Assembly: GCA_016802295.1 (NCBI GenBank)
Contig: JAESIW010000137.1
Span: forward strand, 1,975,318-2,039,317
DNA: 64,000 bases
Direction: 5' to 3'
Source of the DNA: Brachionus rotundiformis
Lineage: Eukaryota; Rotifera; Eurotatoria; Ploima; Brachionidae
Shown here: positions 10,721-25,118 of the stretch, piece by piece
How the letters are laid out: the number at the start of each line of letters is the position of its first letter
Position numbering within the stretch: position 1 is the stretch's first letter
The notes under the pieces: model-generated
Told to the model about the DNA's origin: nothing
Database searches by the model: none
Seen by the model: the letters and a program-made list of their open reading frames with translations, nothing else
Made by a program: the position numbers and the translations under genes

Positions 10721-12628
10721 GATTACTCAAAGTTACTTCTTTAAAAACTTCCTTCAACATTCAGCTGAAAGGAAGGATTTAGATTTTTCCTTGCTCTCTG
10801 GAAAAGACCAAAACTTAATTATAAAAATAAAATGTCTCTTAATAAAAGAATGTAATAAAGAAAAAATTTAATTATCTTTGGAGTGCACAAATAATTATTA
10901 TTAAAAAACGGCTGCTATGATTCATAGAAGTATTGACACAGCAATCGTTTCGAGATTAGGTTCGTATTGAGAGGTTTTTATCAAAATTTTATAATGTTTC
11001 GAAGTTATGAATAAGACAGTGAAAAATAAATGATCTCCCTGATGTACAAAGCTCTTGGTATCTGATCTCTTATTCATTTGAAAAGGAAAAAATTTCAGAT
11101 TCAATTTTTTTCCTTTCTAAATATCTTCTATTTAATTGAATACATAAATTTATCAAAACATAAAATCGTTCATCATTCAAATTGAATATTTAAAATGAAA
11201 CTAAAGAAATAGAATGATAATATGACAGGAAGTAAATAAAATCAAAAAATGGAAATTATTGCTCAAAGAATTTTAATTGTTTAATTGTTTAATAATTGAT
11301 TCATTTCAATTTTACTTTTAATAGAGTAAAAATGTAAAAATTTCTTCATTAAAAACTAATATCCTTTTTCCTTAACCATTCTGAGACAGTAGTATCATAA
11401 TTCGAAAAAGTTTTTTATTTGAAAAAAATATTTCATTATTTCCAATCGTTCATCGATTAAAAATCTAAAACATTTTCTCACTATGTAAATTAATCAGTTA
11501 ACAGAAATTTATAAACAAAAAAAAATAAAAACAATAATTTACAAATATTTGTAAACTAAGATTTAAGCCGAAAAATTTTTCATTCAAATTATTTGAGAAA
11601 ATAATTAATTTAATTTGCTTAATTAAAAAATATATCTAATAATTCGATTTTTAATAAGTTGCATAAAATAATATTATTATATATTTAATAAAAAACGGTT
11701 TGACTTTAAACTTTATTCCATATTTAGTTTTGTTATCCATTTGACATGCAAAAAATATTACTATTAATAAAAAATTAAAATGCATGTCAGAATTAATTTT
11801 TTTTAAATAATTTTAATTTAACGAAATAAAGTTTTATCATATATAAATTGTCATTTAAAAATCAAAAATTAATAACAAAAATTACAAAAACAGGACATTA
11901 AGAAAATTACTCTTAAAAATCAAGAAAGGAAAATCAAGTAGTAAAATCCGATTTAATCCATCAGAGCATTGATATTAATTATTTAATATAAAAAACATTC
12001 AAATAATTCTTTCTCATGGGAACTGTGGCTGTAGTAACAACTGGAACAAAAATGAAAACTATAAAAAAATCATATATTAAATTAAAGATAAAATTGCTAT
12101 TACAAGGCTAAATTTCTTACCCAGTATCTTACAATTATCAACTATGTTGCTCATTTAGTTTAAGTAATGTAATTAAATTGGTAAACATAGTATTTTTAAA
12201 AAAAGATTAAAATAAATAAAACTCAATTTTAATATTATTTGATCGATTAAGAAACATCAAAAATTCTCCATTCGCAATAAAGACAAAGAAAAATTCTTTT
12301 AGAGAGTTAGCATTTAATTCAATTAATTGTAAAAATCCTAAAGCACAGCTAGACTAAACTTAACTCAAATAAACAACTAATTCCTTGAACAATTAATACT
12401 CAATTAAAGCTAGTAAATTATTAAATTCAAGTAATACTCGTTACTTAAAGCGAAATTAATAATTTGTTGAAAGTTTAAAATTTTAAATAAATAAAAAAAA
12501 AATACTTAAGAAACTCAAAATTTTAGTCATTGCTTGATTTAAAATAAAAATGGTTTAATTATGTAGTAAAATCAAAACTGCTAAAAATTAAATGAAAATG
12601 AATTGTATATTTTTTAATTAAATTTAAA
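10721..12628. other. Intergenic, no gene seen
   Basis: This is 1.9 kb of very AT-rich sequence between the GPCR duplicate and the ATR start. No open frame with coding character, RNA gene or dispersed repeat stands out. The ATR promoter presumably lies toward the right end. Confidence 0.5.
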
Positions 12629-15600
12629 ATGAGTGAAAATTTTCAAGAAGATTTTGAGTTCCTGTTAAAGAATTTAAGTGATAAAAAGTTAGTATTTTTT
12701 ATTGAAGCCCAAAAATTATTTCTCAAAAAACATCTTGATTAAAAAAACACTAATTAAAAGTGAAAATTTAATGAGTGATGACGATCAAGACGAAAACATA
12801 TTTAGAACAAAGTGTGCCTTGATAAATGTTATAAATATATATATCACCGATTTCGATAAAAGTATTCACTATAAGATTAAAAAAATTCTCATTTAAAAAT
12901 TATTATTTTTTTCTAAAGAATATGATTCAGTGTTAACACCCTTATTTCATATGATCGAGCTTTATATCAAGCAATATACAGAGTTGTTCATTAACTACTA
13001 CAACTCAGATACAAAATGTTCCAAAAACAACCCCCGAGGTATTTTTAGATGACAAATAGACATTGTTGGTAATCTTTTAGTTAAGAATTTACCAATTTTT
13101 TAATTTCACGAATGTTGTTAATCCTGTCGAACCCGGATACAAAAAGCCTTCATGCCTACAGTTGTAAAATAATAAGCTTAATTCTAGAGACATTTAGTTT
13201 CAATAGTCAATATGAATTTTTTTTGCTAATCTCAGAGTTAATTTCCTCTTTAGAAGGTAATTTCCTTTTTACTTTCAATAAAATTAATAAAGTAGTTTTT
13301 TTTTAAATTAATTTTAATTTAATTTCAGACCTGATGGAATTTGATAAAGCCTTTTTTGATCGTAATGAAACAGAGAAAAAAATATTGGAGCGTTTTGATC
13401 ATCAGGGAAATGATTTAGATGAAAAGGAAAATCGAATTTCTATAAAAAAACGACAGATAATAATTGAAGCACCTATAAATTGTTTATTACTTCAGGAAAA
13501 TATAACGCAAGTTTAAAAACTTTCATGATAAAAACATTAATATTTTCCAAATAGGTTAATTCTTAAAGAAGTATGCATCCAATTTGTAAGCATACTTAAC
13601 AATGGAGACTACGACAAATTATGGTTAATTTTATGTGAACAACTAAAATATGGAGAAAAAAGCCTAAAAATTGTAAATTTTTTACTAAACATTTAATTTT
13701 AGCTTGTTTAATAAGTAGTTTAGCATGAGAATAAAATCAAAAGATTAAGAGGTTTCTATGATAGAGATGTTTGTTTAAAAAGGAAATTTGAAAAAAAAAA
13801 ATTTGACATAATTTAAGATTAATAAATGAAAATATCCTGTATTTTTGAATAAAAGCTTAATGTTGGAAATATTAATTCAAATTCAATTAGAGTACTTGAC
13901 TCTAATTAATTTTGAAATGCATACAATTAGATAATATTAGAACAAAATAAGAAAACTTTTATCGAAACATTATTTTAAAAAATAATTTTAAATATTCAAA
14001 TTAAAAAACGATAATTTAATGATTCATTTAATCTCTACTGAATGAATTTTTCTTTCCTTAACAATAAAATATGTAAACTACTAAATAAGTAGCTTTTTTG
14101 AGTTAAATATCGATAATGTAAAATAAATTAAATATCGATAAAAAAGTTATAAAATTATTTTATAGCAAATCTTATTATTGGCAAATTTAATAAAATACAC
14201 CCTTATCTAAGGCTACATATTATTTAATTTTATGCATTCTCGACATACGGATCCTACCACTTAAAAAACTTGATATACCAAGCCAAGTGTGTCTTTATTT
14301 TATGGACTGCCTATTTGCCACATTAGAAATTCTGATCGAGTCAGCAAATTCCGAAATATCTGAAAACTGTAGCGATAAGTAAAATTTAAATATGCTTTAT
14401 GAAAAAGATTTTGACCATTTAATAGCTCAGCAGTTTGCCAAGACCAAGAAATGGAATTTGTAGTTTTGGAAATACTGAATCGAATATTTGAAGAAAAATT
14501 GAAGCTAATTACAAATAAAGAAGATATAGACAATTTTCTAATTAGAATAATTGGCTTTATAAAATCATGTTGTCTTAGCAAATGTAGCATTTCATTGTGT
14601 AATACAGTGTTTTCAATGTTGTTTAATTTGTTAAAAGCCAAATTGAAACCAAATGAGAATAAATATTTAGATATTTGTCTTTTAATTGATATAGCTGAAT
14701 GTTTGAGTAATTACATTGGAAAATTGCGTCACATAAATCAAGTAAAAATTTCAATATTTTACTAATTAGGGCTTGAAAATGTAACTATTAGCCTCAAGCC
14801 AAATTTTAAATTAAAAACTTAAAATTTCTGATAAAATTTTGAAGTACCTTAATTTGATAGTGGCTCAAGCTTTGATCTATCAAATTGAAAATAATTTCAT
14901 ACAATTACCAAGCGGAAATGATATCATTCCAATTAATATTGATAAATCATCTAATGAGTATGTAAATTTTTAATTAATAGTCTAAAATTTACAAAAAATT
15001 TTTTTTTCTATCTAGGATATTCAAATTTGACTTAAACTTTGACAAAATTCAGACAAAGCTTTACAAAAAATTAACTGGTAAAGCTAGAGAATTGCTCGTG
15101 GAAAACAAAAAACTACAATCAAATAGCGAGGTATTGAATTTAATTAAAAAATAAATAGAAATTTTTTTATATCAATCAATTTTTCTTTATTATCTTTCTT
15201 TAACAATCAGATAGAAATTACTATTAGTTAAAGATCTCTGATAAGCTGATTTTTATCAGCCCTAATTTATTACTTTTCTTCTCTATTTAAAATATTTATT
15301 TTCGATTTTTGAATATAATTAAGAAATTAAAATATTATTAGATTTTTCCTAATTAACCAAATTACAGTATTCTTATTAAAATGGTTTAACGACATAAAAG
15401 TTTTAAATCATTTTGGCCATTAGATAAGATTTTTTAAATTGAGTAGATCTTTTAATAGCTGATTCTAACTTATCTGAATTTTAAGAAATTATAACTTAAA
15501 TAATATTTAAAAACAAGAATTTATGTATAAAATAATTAAAAGGAAATATTTGATAGAAAATAAAAAGACTTTTATATTCATACTTATTGCTAATTAATTT

Positions 15601-18600
15601 AAGGAATTTAAATTGAACGCCAATGGAATTAATTCGATATTCGAAATTTTGAGCTATGCCTGCATGATGTGCCTACATGACCCATTATTTATTGAAGAAT
15701 ATAAAAATCCTCTGATTGAATTTGCAAAAAATTTTGTTTTTTTACAAATACCACAATCACCAAGTGCACCAATGCTTCCTGACACCAACATGTCTTCTGA
15801 TTCAGCTTTTTTGAATTTAATTAATTACTGGGTTTTGGTATTTAATAATATTAAGAACCTGTCGATTCTCCACATTTCATACATTCATTCTGTATGTTCT
15901 CTCAAGTGTATTTTTTTGTCATCTATTGAATGGAAAAAACCTCTCGCACAGACAGTTGTTGCTTTTCTGAGCTTACCATGGCTCGGTCAAGAAACAAACC
16001 CTTATGATCTCGATTTATTCAAAGACAAATTATTTAAGCAACTAAGCTTAAGCTTAATTCAAAATACCGATCGTCAAATATTAAATTTCATTAAGAGAAA
16101 GACGCTTCAATTGCTCTGTTTAATACCAAAGAATGTATGTGACCAATGGCGAGTTCAATTACTGACAAAATGCATTCGTCACGAACCAGATGAAGAGATA
16201 AGAATTAATGCACTTCAATATTTACCTTATTTGTTCTATTTTTTGGGAGTGTCTGCAAACTCTTTGGTATTCCAATTAGTACATCCAGCGATTAGCCATG
16301 AAAATTCATTAAATGTTCTTAAGCACTATGCAACACTGTTTGGCAATTTATGCTGTCTCATATCTAGGAAGTGTATAATTTTAAGAAATAACTCTTTTTC
16401 AGAAGAATTAGAGTATGATTGTCAAAATAAAAATCTGTTTTCATTTAATGAAATGAGCAATTATTTTAACCTTTTGTGTACCTGTTGCGACAAGGACTAT
16501 TTGGACACAGAGATAATACCAAAATTAGTAAAGCGCAAAAATTCAGACCTAATTCAAATTTTAATTAATCGCCCTAAATTGGTGGATAGTCAGACTTTAA
16601 TGAAATTTGTTCACATATTGAGTGGTAGTCGAGGTTTTGGTGACTCAAATGATGAAATCCAAATAGCAGAGATCAAATCGAATTTTTTGCTAAACTTGGA
16701 CAGAGTTCTTAATCATTTAGAATTTAGCCGCAAGCTGAATGACCAAGTATTAGTTTCAAAGGACTTTCATAACCCGAACACTTATCCACCATCTTCTAAT
16801 TGTGCTCAACTGAATACTGCTAGTTTGACCATGATCTACAAAGTGATTTTAAATTTACTATCTGATGAAACTATGGATGCTCAATTCAGGCTCAACTTTG
16901 CCAGAGATTCGATTTCAAAATTGATCAGTCAAAATCAAAATCTTCAAATTGGCAGTCAGGACTCGAAAAACACAGATAAACAAATTACAAATGATGATTC
17001 GCTTATGAAAGCAATGAGCAGTTCAATTCAAGCTCTGGCAAATCCAAGCGAACAGTTTGACCATAATTTTAATCTTGAAATTCAACTTTGTGAAGGCTTA
17101 TTAAAGGCAAAAAGCTCAAAAAATTTACTTGATTTGTATATTTTTACCTTAAGTTTGGGTAAATTTGCTCTCAATTTAAAAAAGCCAGATGAATACCTAT
17201 TCATTTGTGTCAAGCATTTAATAGAAATAATCGACTGTAATCAAAATGATGAGTTCACATCTTTGGCCAGGTCTTTGGCACAACGACAGCTTTTTATGTT
17301 GTCCAAAAAAATAAATATACAAGATTTGCTGAGAGAATTTGAGGAAAAGGTATGTGAAATAATTTCAGAGACATTATTTAACTCAATCAAGAGATACTTG
17401 CTTAATAGTACCTTTAATGGAACTAATTATCTGCAGAATGCCAATCAAAGTTTGAAAAATGTGCTCAAGGTTTTTAACTATGGTGATTCATGTGGATTTA
17501 TAAGAACCTATCAACGGTATCTGGTACCTTTTTTGACACATCGAGCTGCCGAAAACAGCGAAATTACCTACAAAACTATTACTAAAGCTTTGGAATTTTT
17601 ATCCCGTAAGCTTAATTCAAATGTAATCAAGCTTATTGAGGACAACTTTCCGCACATTTTCACTTACACTACCCTCAATTCAAACGAAATAGCCCAAGTT
17701 TTTCATTATATCACCGATCAAGTTTGTTTAGACATAGATAAGTTAATAAATTACAACAAACAAAAGGTATTCAATGAATTGCTTAGTAGATGTGGTAATC
17801 CAAAGTACAAACTAAAAGTTTGGCAAGCGATATGTGTACTTACGGCTAAGGATTCCGATGAAGCAACTCAATTGGTCACCATGAAAATTGATGATAAGAG
17901 AATTGTTAAATCAATCGAACCATGTTTACTAGCTGTTTTGCTCCATTTTGACATGTGTTTGCTCAAATCTTCGATAAATTTAAAAGAAAAATGCCAAGTG
18001 TTGGAAAGCTTAAATGTTCTTATGCCGACTTTAGGCAGTCAATTTGTAACCCAGGTGAGATATAAGTTGATGACAACTCTAAAACTAGCCATGCAGCAAT
18101 GCTCGAAATTGAGCGAACTTAATTGTAAACTGTGGGATACATTTCTAAGAAATGTGGACAAAACTGCTCTTGGTCCAATTTTAAACCAAATATCTGTTAA
18201 TCTACTTCAACTTTTGGATTCACAGCCTTATAAAATAAGCAAAATATTTGAATATCTTATCATTCAGAATAAAGATCATTTGCACTCGTATTTTAATGAG
18301 CTTTACTTTATTCCCGAAAACAATTATCTTATTCAGGTAAATCAGACATTGAAAAAATACACAGATGTCAAATACATGACTGAAATGAATAGTTTGAACC
18401 AAAATTATGGCAATAATAACTCTAAAGGACTTGTTTATATGATTAAGCAATATTTGAAAGGCACTCTACACGAAAATGCAGACCTGAGAGTGAAAGCATT
18501 GGAAAAACTCTATGCTTTACTGAAGGAAAAATCTGGTCAAATTATTCAATTGATAGAAAGACAAGAAAATTCGCAAATTATTGCGGAAATTCTGATCGCA

Positions 18601-21600
18601 TTGCTCAATGGTTGCCGTGATACGGACCAACGAGCAAAATTATTGTTCGGTTCTTGTTTAGGAGAAATTGGAGCCATAGATCCGGCAAATGTTCCTATAA
18701 ACTCATCAATAAGCTCTTTGTTAAACCAGCCTACAGGCGTAAATACAGTGAAAAAGCTTAATTCTTCCGAGAAAATATCTCAAAATTTGAGTCAATCTAT
18801 CTTGAGTTCTAATGAGCTTTTGTTAAATCCAAGTCTGATTAGTGAAGATTCAAATGAGTTTAGTGAAAACTTTTCCTATTCATTAATTGTTGAATTAAGC
18901 AAAGCCTACTTAGCTGCCAGAAATACACACGAGCAAGACTCGGCATCTTACGCTATTCAGGAATGTTTAAAGATTTATGAGTGTAGTGGTTCAAATAAGA
19001 TACAAAATACCAAATTATGGAATTCTTTTCCAGATCATTTTAAAGAAATTCTCACACCATTAAGATCTTCTAAATATGAAATTCAGTCGTTTGATAACTT
19101 GGGAGCCATGAAAACACCCATTATATTAAACGAATGCAAAATATACGAAGAGTGGATTTACAAATGGTGCGCCTATCTGATCTCTAAAATAGGTATCTAT
19201 TTTGATTCAAAAGATACAATTGATCTAACATCAACAAATAATCAATCATACGACAAGGAACTTAAGGTAATGTCAAAGTTTTAACTTCATTTTAATATTA
19301 TTAAAACACATTATATCAATGCTTAAATTTTAAAAAATTTGCCGCTCAATAAAGGTAAAAATAATATAAGAAATGAAGCTTTTAAATAAATAAGCATAAA
19401 TTTATTTTACATGCTAAATAAACTCAAAATCAGATAACTAAAAAATTGTTTACATAAACAATCTTGATAATATTTTTTTATAAAAAAGTTAAAAATGATT
19501 TCCATCAAATATGAGCTAAAATACACTTTATTAGATATTAAATTAACTTTAAAAAGCTTGCTGTAGTGAATTTTATAATATTTAAATTAGGAAAATTAGA
19601 TATATCCAGAGGGAACGGAAAAAAATTTAATTAATCATAAAAATCAATAAAAATAAGCTGTTGTAAGTTAAATTAAAAAATGACTTATAATTATTAAATT
19701 CAAATTTTGATTAAAAAACTTCTTAGTAAAAGAAAATATTAATCGTATATTGTGTTTTGTCACGTTCTTGATTATTTTGTATCTATGTTTATTCATCATT
19801 CCATTCCTCTAGAAACAAAAATTATTAGCATTAATACAATGAAAATAATAATGTTTTTTATATTGAAAAAATACAAATGGTTAACCTTATACCAAATTCC
19901 AAAAACTATTACTTAACAATCTGATCATATTTAACTTTTCAAATTTAAGCCTAAATTGAATATTTCATCTGTATCGAATTCAACCTACAATATTTTTTAA
20001 TTTAAATATTTGAAAAATCTTTGAAAATAATCAATAATAAACCTTATTTAAGAAAGCTTATTATTTTTATTAAAAAAATAAAATCTTAAAAATAACTCTG
20101 ATTTTTTAGGTATTTCCGAAATTACAGTTTATAATAAGATTTAACGTGAATGTTGCTCTATTTATTCTTCCATATGTGATAATTAAAATTATTATTCAAA
20201 ATTTAAACAATGAGATAATTGATCAAATTTTTGAAGAAATAATGAGTGTTATCCAGCTCAACCAATTTGTTCTGAACCCATCACCAAATAATTCCGTAGT
20301 AGATCCAGTAGGAACAACCATTAACCCGATTCTATCAAATACCAAAATTCTTCAGTACCATCACATATGTTGCCAAACCATATTCAACATATACGACCAT
20401 CTTATGAAACAATTAAACTATTATCGCGGCAAAATGAACGAAATTCAAGCCACGCTCAACTCTAAGTCTAAATCTAAAATGGGTTCTAGGGCCACAGTCA
20501 ACAGCTATTCAGAAAAGCAAACAGCTAATGAAATCCTTTTGTGCAAGTACAAAGATTTGTTTGAACAATTTAACAAATTTATTCAGCGAATTCCCCAGCA
20601 AGCCATTTCCAAAGCTGCATTTGAGTGCAAAGCCTATTGTCGGTCACTAATGCACTACGAACTATACATGCGAAACACACCGGGTGCTGTTCAGATATGC
20701 GGCTCAGCCATAAACATCAAACATGAGCATTTAGTTGAATTACAAAATTTATATGCATCAATGGATGAAATAGATGCTGCTAGTGGTATTTTGCTGCTCA
20801 AAAAAGGCAGCGAAGAAAGCTTAGCAGATGCCGCCTTCAGGCATAAAATTAATGGACGTTTAAATGAATCCATTGCTTGCATTGAACAAATGCTCGAGTC
20901 CAATGAGAACGCCAAATATGACATAAAACAGCATGAGAACTACATTAGAACATTTATTTCCATAGGAAGATATCGAAATGCTTTGAGTTATTTGGAAGGT
21001 TTAATGGTGGATAAACCAGAATGGAAAGAATCGTTGGACACTTATCGGATTGAAGCTTGTTGGAAATTAGGATCTTGGGACAAGCTTAAAACGGTCATTG
21101 GATCTACCAAAACACTAAACCAAGATTCTTTTAAGCTTGAGTCTACCTGTTTAAATGAAAGTCAGTCTCTATCTCTTATTGTTGGCAATAAGAACTTTCT
21201 GAATGCTGCTGAGCGTACCATTACCTTTAACTCTTTTAATGCAGGTATTGGTAAATTGTTTAGTTTGATTTGGGAAAAAAATGAAAATGAATTCTCAGAA
21301 ACATTAACTTTTCTCAGGGAACAACAAATTGGCCCATTGTCGGCAGTGAGCATGGAGTCAGGTGGAAACTCTTATGAAAGAGGATATGAATACATAGTTA
21401 ATCTTCAAGTTATACAGGAAATTGAGAGTTGTCTGAGCGAAATGATGCGAATACGCAACGATACCGATAAAGATCAATATAGAAATTTGCTTATTAAAAA
21501 TTTGGATTCATTCTTAATTGAACCATGGGAAAGAAGAGTTCTAGTAATGCAGCCATCTTTTAAAAGATTAGAGCCTATATACAATGTGAGAATAGCACTA

Positions 21601-24000
21601 TTAAACTTTCTGTCTTCTAACCTGAATTTAGACTTGACTAAACATTCGGCAAAATTGTGGCTTCGTTTAGCCAAAATAGCCAGAAAAGCTAACATGTTCG
21701 AAAATGCCTACCAATACATGCTTAATGCTCAGGGTCAAATAAAATCAAGTGATTCGAGCAATTTAGAGGAGCTTTTGGTAGAAAAATCAAAATGGTATTG
21801 GCAGCGCGAAGACAAGGACTCGGCTTTGTTCTATCTTCATAAGGGCCTCAGTGAGCTTTTCAGTGATACAAATTCGGTAAATGATAGCTCGAATAAAGAA
21901 CTCTATTCAAAGATTTTGTTAATGTATACCAAGTTTAGTGAGGAAAATGGATCAATAGATAGTGATACAATTAGAAAAAATTATCTTGAAGTTCAGAAAA
22001 TGAGGAAAAATACAGAACAAGCTCATTTCGAATTGGCACAGTTCTTGGATCGACTTGCCACTTCGGTGAGTGAAAATACAGGCAAGAAGGAAAAATTCTG
22101 GGAATTTATTTTAGAAATTGTGACCTATTATGGAGCTTCTTTGGAATTTGGATGCAGATTTATTTATCAATCATTACCAAGAATGATGTCCCTGTGGCTC
22201 GATTTCGGTGCTGATTTCTTCGATCATTCATCTCGTTCCTCAAATTCTTCTTCATCTAATCGAAGTTTAAGTCAACTTAGTAGTATTTTAGTCAAACTCA
22301 ATCAAGCTGTCTCCAATGCTCTACAGCGTATACCAACATTTGCCTTTTTGACTGTCTATCCACAACTAGTCTCGCGTATTTGCCATCCGGAGGAAAGAAC
22401 TTTCGAGACTCTATCAAACATAATCATGAAAGTGTTGTTTTTGTATCCCAATCAGGCAATTTGGATGCTCATAGCGGTCAAAAATTCATCAGTAGAGCTG
22501 AGAAAAAATAGGTGTAAAATGGTTATAGATAAAGCAATCCGTCAACAGCCTGATCTGAAAAAATTCATCATGGATTCAAGTGATTTGGCTGAAAAGCTTG
22601 TCCAGCTTGGAAATTTAAATGTAGAAACTGGTGTTACTTCGCTTAGTTTAGCAAGTTCTTTTAGACCATTGAAGAAAATTGTCGAGTCGCGAGATTTCTC
22701 GCGCTTGTTAATACCCAGCCAATTTCAAATAACCTTACAGCTACCAAGTAATGAGAACAATTCGAATTTATCTTCAAATCAAAATCCTTATCGTACCCAT
22801 AATCCATATCCACTCGAGCTTGTTTACATAAGTAATTTTGAAGACAATGTAATTGTAATGAACTCGCTACAAAAGCCCAAAAAAGTTACCATACGTGGCA
22901 CTGATGGAAAATTGTATTCATTTTTGTGCAAGGCCAAAGATGATCTTAGAATTGATTATCGTATTATGGAATTTTTTTCAGTAGTGAACAAATGCCTAAA
23001 GCAAGAGCCTGAGTCCAGGCGCAGAAATTTGTACATAAGGACATATGCTGTTACACCGTTGAATGAAAATAGTGGAATTATTGAATGGATAGAAAATTTA
23101 TCCACACTTAGGTCAATATTGATTAAATTGTATCATGAAAGAGGCATTGGTCCAGTAACCTCATCCGAATGGAGACAACATGAGGATAAAATAAGCAGAG
23201 ACAAAGAATATGCATTGAAAATTTTTAACATGTTCTTGGAAAGGTATCGACCCACGGTGTTGTATGAATGGTTTCTTAGGACTTTTCCAGAGCCAAATTC
23301 ATGGTATAATGCAAGATGCAACTATGTTAGAACAGCAGCTGTAATGAGCGTGTGTGGTTATGTGCTGGGTCTTGGTGATCGACATTGTGAGAACATTTTG
23401 ATGGAGTCATGGAATGGAGATTGCATACATGTGGATTTTAATTGTTTGTTTAATAAAGGTGAAACATTAGGAGTACCAGAGATAGTGCCTTTTCGATTGA
23501 CGCATAACATGATTGAAGCAATGGGTCCCCTTGGCTTCGAAGGATGCTATAGAAAAACATGCGAAGTTACTCTAAAAATCCTCAGGGATTACAAAGAGCC
23601 TTTGTTGACCATTTTAAAGACTTTTATTTATGATCCTTTGGTTGAGTGGAAAACACCAGCCTATAGATCAAATGAAACCGGTGAAACTATAAGTGCCAAA
23701 GTAAAATTTAGTTCAAGTTTATTAAAATGAGAAATAATTTTATATTTTAAAGGGTCAAATACATTTACAAAATATTACATGTAGACTAAAAGGTATGCAT
23801 GCCAAACAATGGATAACTAATAGTTCCAAGGTAAAGGCTCTTCCATTATCTGTCGAAGGACATGTCAATACACTAATAAAAGTATATTTTTATTTAAATA
23901 TTCTTTATTTCAATAAATTTATTAATCAAAACTTAATTAGGAATCAACTGATAATCGAAATCTAAGTGCGATGTATATTGGATGGTCGGCTTTTTTTTAA
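12629..24000 (+). CDS. ATR: ATR checkpoint kinase (PI3K-related protein kinase)
   Basis: ATR is the nuclear Ser/Thr kinase that senses RPA-coated single-stranded DNA and stalled forks. Fourteen exons keep phase: 12629-12687, 12761-12861, 12919-13038, 13086-13256, 13329-13506, 13555-13672, 14212-14378, 14426-14741, 14845-14957, 15016-15130, 15604-19266, 20110-23700, 23753-23881, 23941-24000. They give about 2,966 residues (human about 2,640). Helical HEAT-like repeats fill the first two thirds and the FAT region spans roughly 20.1-22.5 kb. The kinase domain has LGDRHCENIL (near 23.37 kb) and HVDFNCLFNKGE. It is followed by EIVPFRLTHNMIEAMGP and VEWKTPA, which are ATR-specific rather than SMG1 or ATM. 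The FATC end is LSVEGHVNTLIK...MYIGWSAFF. The intron at 13507-13554 appears to be GC-AG (donor GCAAGT). Introns of 843, 539 and 473 bases are long for this window. Confidence 0.95.
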
Positions 24001-24434
24001 AAATATATATGTTTAAAAAATTTTGAATCTCAACTTTTTTTCCAGTTATTAAAAAGATTTTTAATTTAATTTTGCATTTATCTCTAATAAATTCTTACTT
24101 ATATTTTTTGATTTTTATTATTCAATATTCAATTAATTTAAACTTCAGCCACTTGTATTTTTAGCTTATTTTCAAAATTATTTTAGACATTACATTAAGA
24201 AAATACTGCACTTAAAGAAAAAAAATTTACATAATTAATAAATAAAATTTACAAATAAAATTACATATTTTTTAATTTTAAAACAATTGTTTTTTCAAAT
24301 AGCTTCTTCTTTTGTTTTATAATTCGGTTGCTTTTATTAAAAAATCTACCTTAGTTATTCTCTTAATGTCCCCTATTAAGTCTTTCAAATTCTATTGTTA
24401 ACCAGTTTAAATTTTAACTGAAAATTTCAATTAG
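24001..24434. other. Intergenic between ATR and UFSP1
   Basis: The 434 bases are AT-rich and non-coding. The right end is T/A-rich and finishes TTCAATTAG directly abutting the UFSP1 ATG, a candidate splice acceptor. Confidence 0.5.
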
Positions 24435-25118
24435 ATGTCTAATAAATTAATAAATCTAGAAGATTGCTATAACAAGCTCAAAAATAGTGATAAACTGTCA
24501 AATATTATATGTGTTAAAGGAGCATATGATTATTATCATTATTTTTGTGATGGCTATGATGATGTTGGCTTTGGCTGCGGTTATCGAACTACTCAAACAA
24601 TTTGCTCTTGGATTAAGAATCAGAATATTGCTCTTAATGCAAAATATGGTACAAATGAACCAATTATTCAAGAACCTTCAATTTTAGAAATTCAAAAGAT
24701 TCTGGTGGATTGTGGAGATAAATCATCAGCATTCGTTGGTTCAAAAGAGTGGATTGGATGTTTTGAGTCAAGTATTGTTATTGATTCTCTTTATAATGTA
24801 CCCTGCAAAATACTTCATTGCGATGCCGGTAATTTGGAAGCGAAAATTTCAGAAATAGTCAATCATTTTGAAATTTTCACCTCACCTGGTATGATGGGAG
24901 GAAATTTAGATAATGCTTCTAAAGGTGTAATTGGAGTTGCCTACGACAATTTTCAATCAATGCATAATTTTTTAATCGCTGATCCTCATTGCACTACTTT
25001 TCAAGATGAATTGAGCTTAGTAAATGAAGAATGGATCTCTTGGCGTACAATAAATTCATGGGAAAAAAGATCTTTCTATAATTTCTGCTTGCCTCAGAAA
25101 AAAGCTCTTAGAGATTAA
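24435..25118 (+). CDS. UFSP1: UFM1-specific protease 1 (C78 peptidase)
   Basis: UFSP enzymes are cysteine proteases that mature the ubiquitin-like protein UFM1 and strip it from targets. This intronless 227-residue protein has the short UFSP1 layout without the N-terminal extension of UFSP2. The catalytic cysteine lies in DVGFGCGYRTTQTICSW (C48; the family consensus is GWGC.YR, here Phe for Trp). The His/Asp part is in NFLIADPHCTT (D183, H185), preceded by the family block SPGMMGG and GVIGVAYD. The upstream tyrosine segment YDYYHYFCDG also fits. It lies 434 bases downstream of ATR in the same orientation. Confidence 0.9.
   Translation: MSNKLINLEDCYNKLKNSDKLSNIICVKGAYDYYHYFCDGYDDVGFGCGYRTTQTICSWIKNQNIALNAKYGTNEPIIQEPSILEIQKILVDCGDKSSAFVGSKEWIGCFESSIVIDSLYNVPCKILHCDAGNLEAKISEIVNHFEIFTSPGMMGGNLDNASKGVIGVAYDNFQSMHNFLIADPHCTTFQDELSLVNEEWISWRTINSWEKRSFYNFCLPQKKALRD

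Noticed and set aside
12687..12710. Very short first ATR intron ending TTATTGAAG
   Set aside because: It would be only about 20 bases and leads to a stop. The acceptor at 12760 keeps frame and gives a normal length.
12629..24000. First read as SMG1, another PI3K-related kinase
   Set aside because: The kinase C-terminus (EIVPFRLTHNMIEAMGP, DPLVEW) and the FATC ending GWSAFF preceded by LSVEGHV follow ATR. The FATC sits close behind the kinase domain, whereas SMG1 has a very long insert there.
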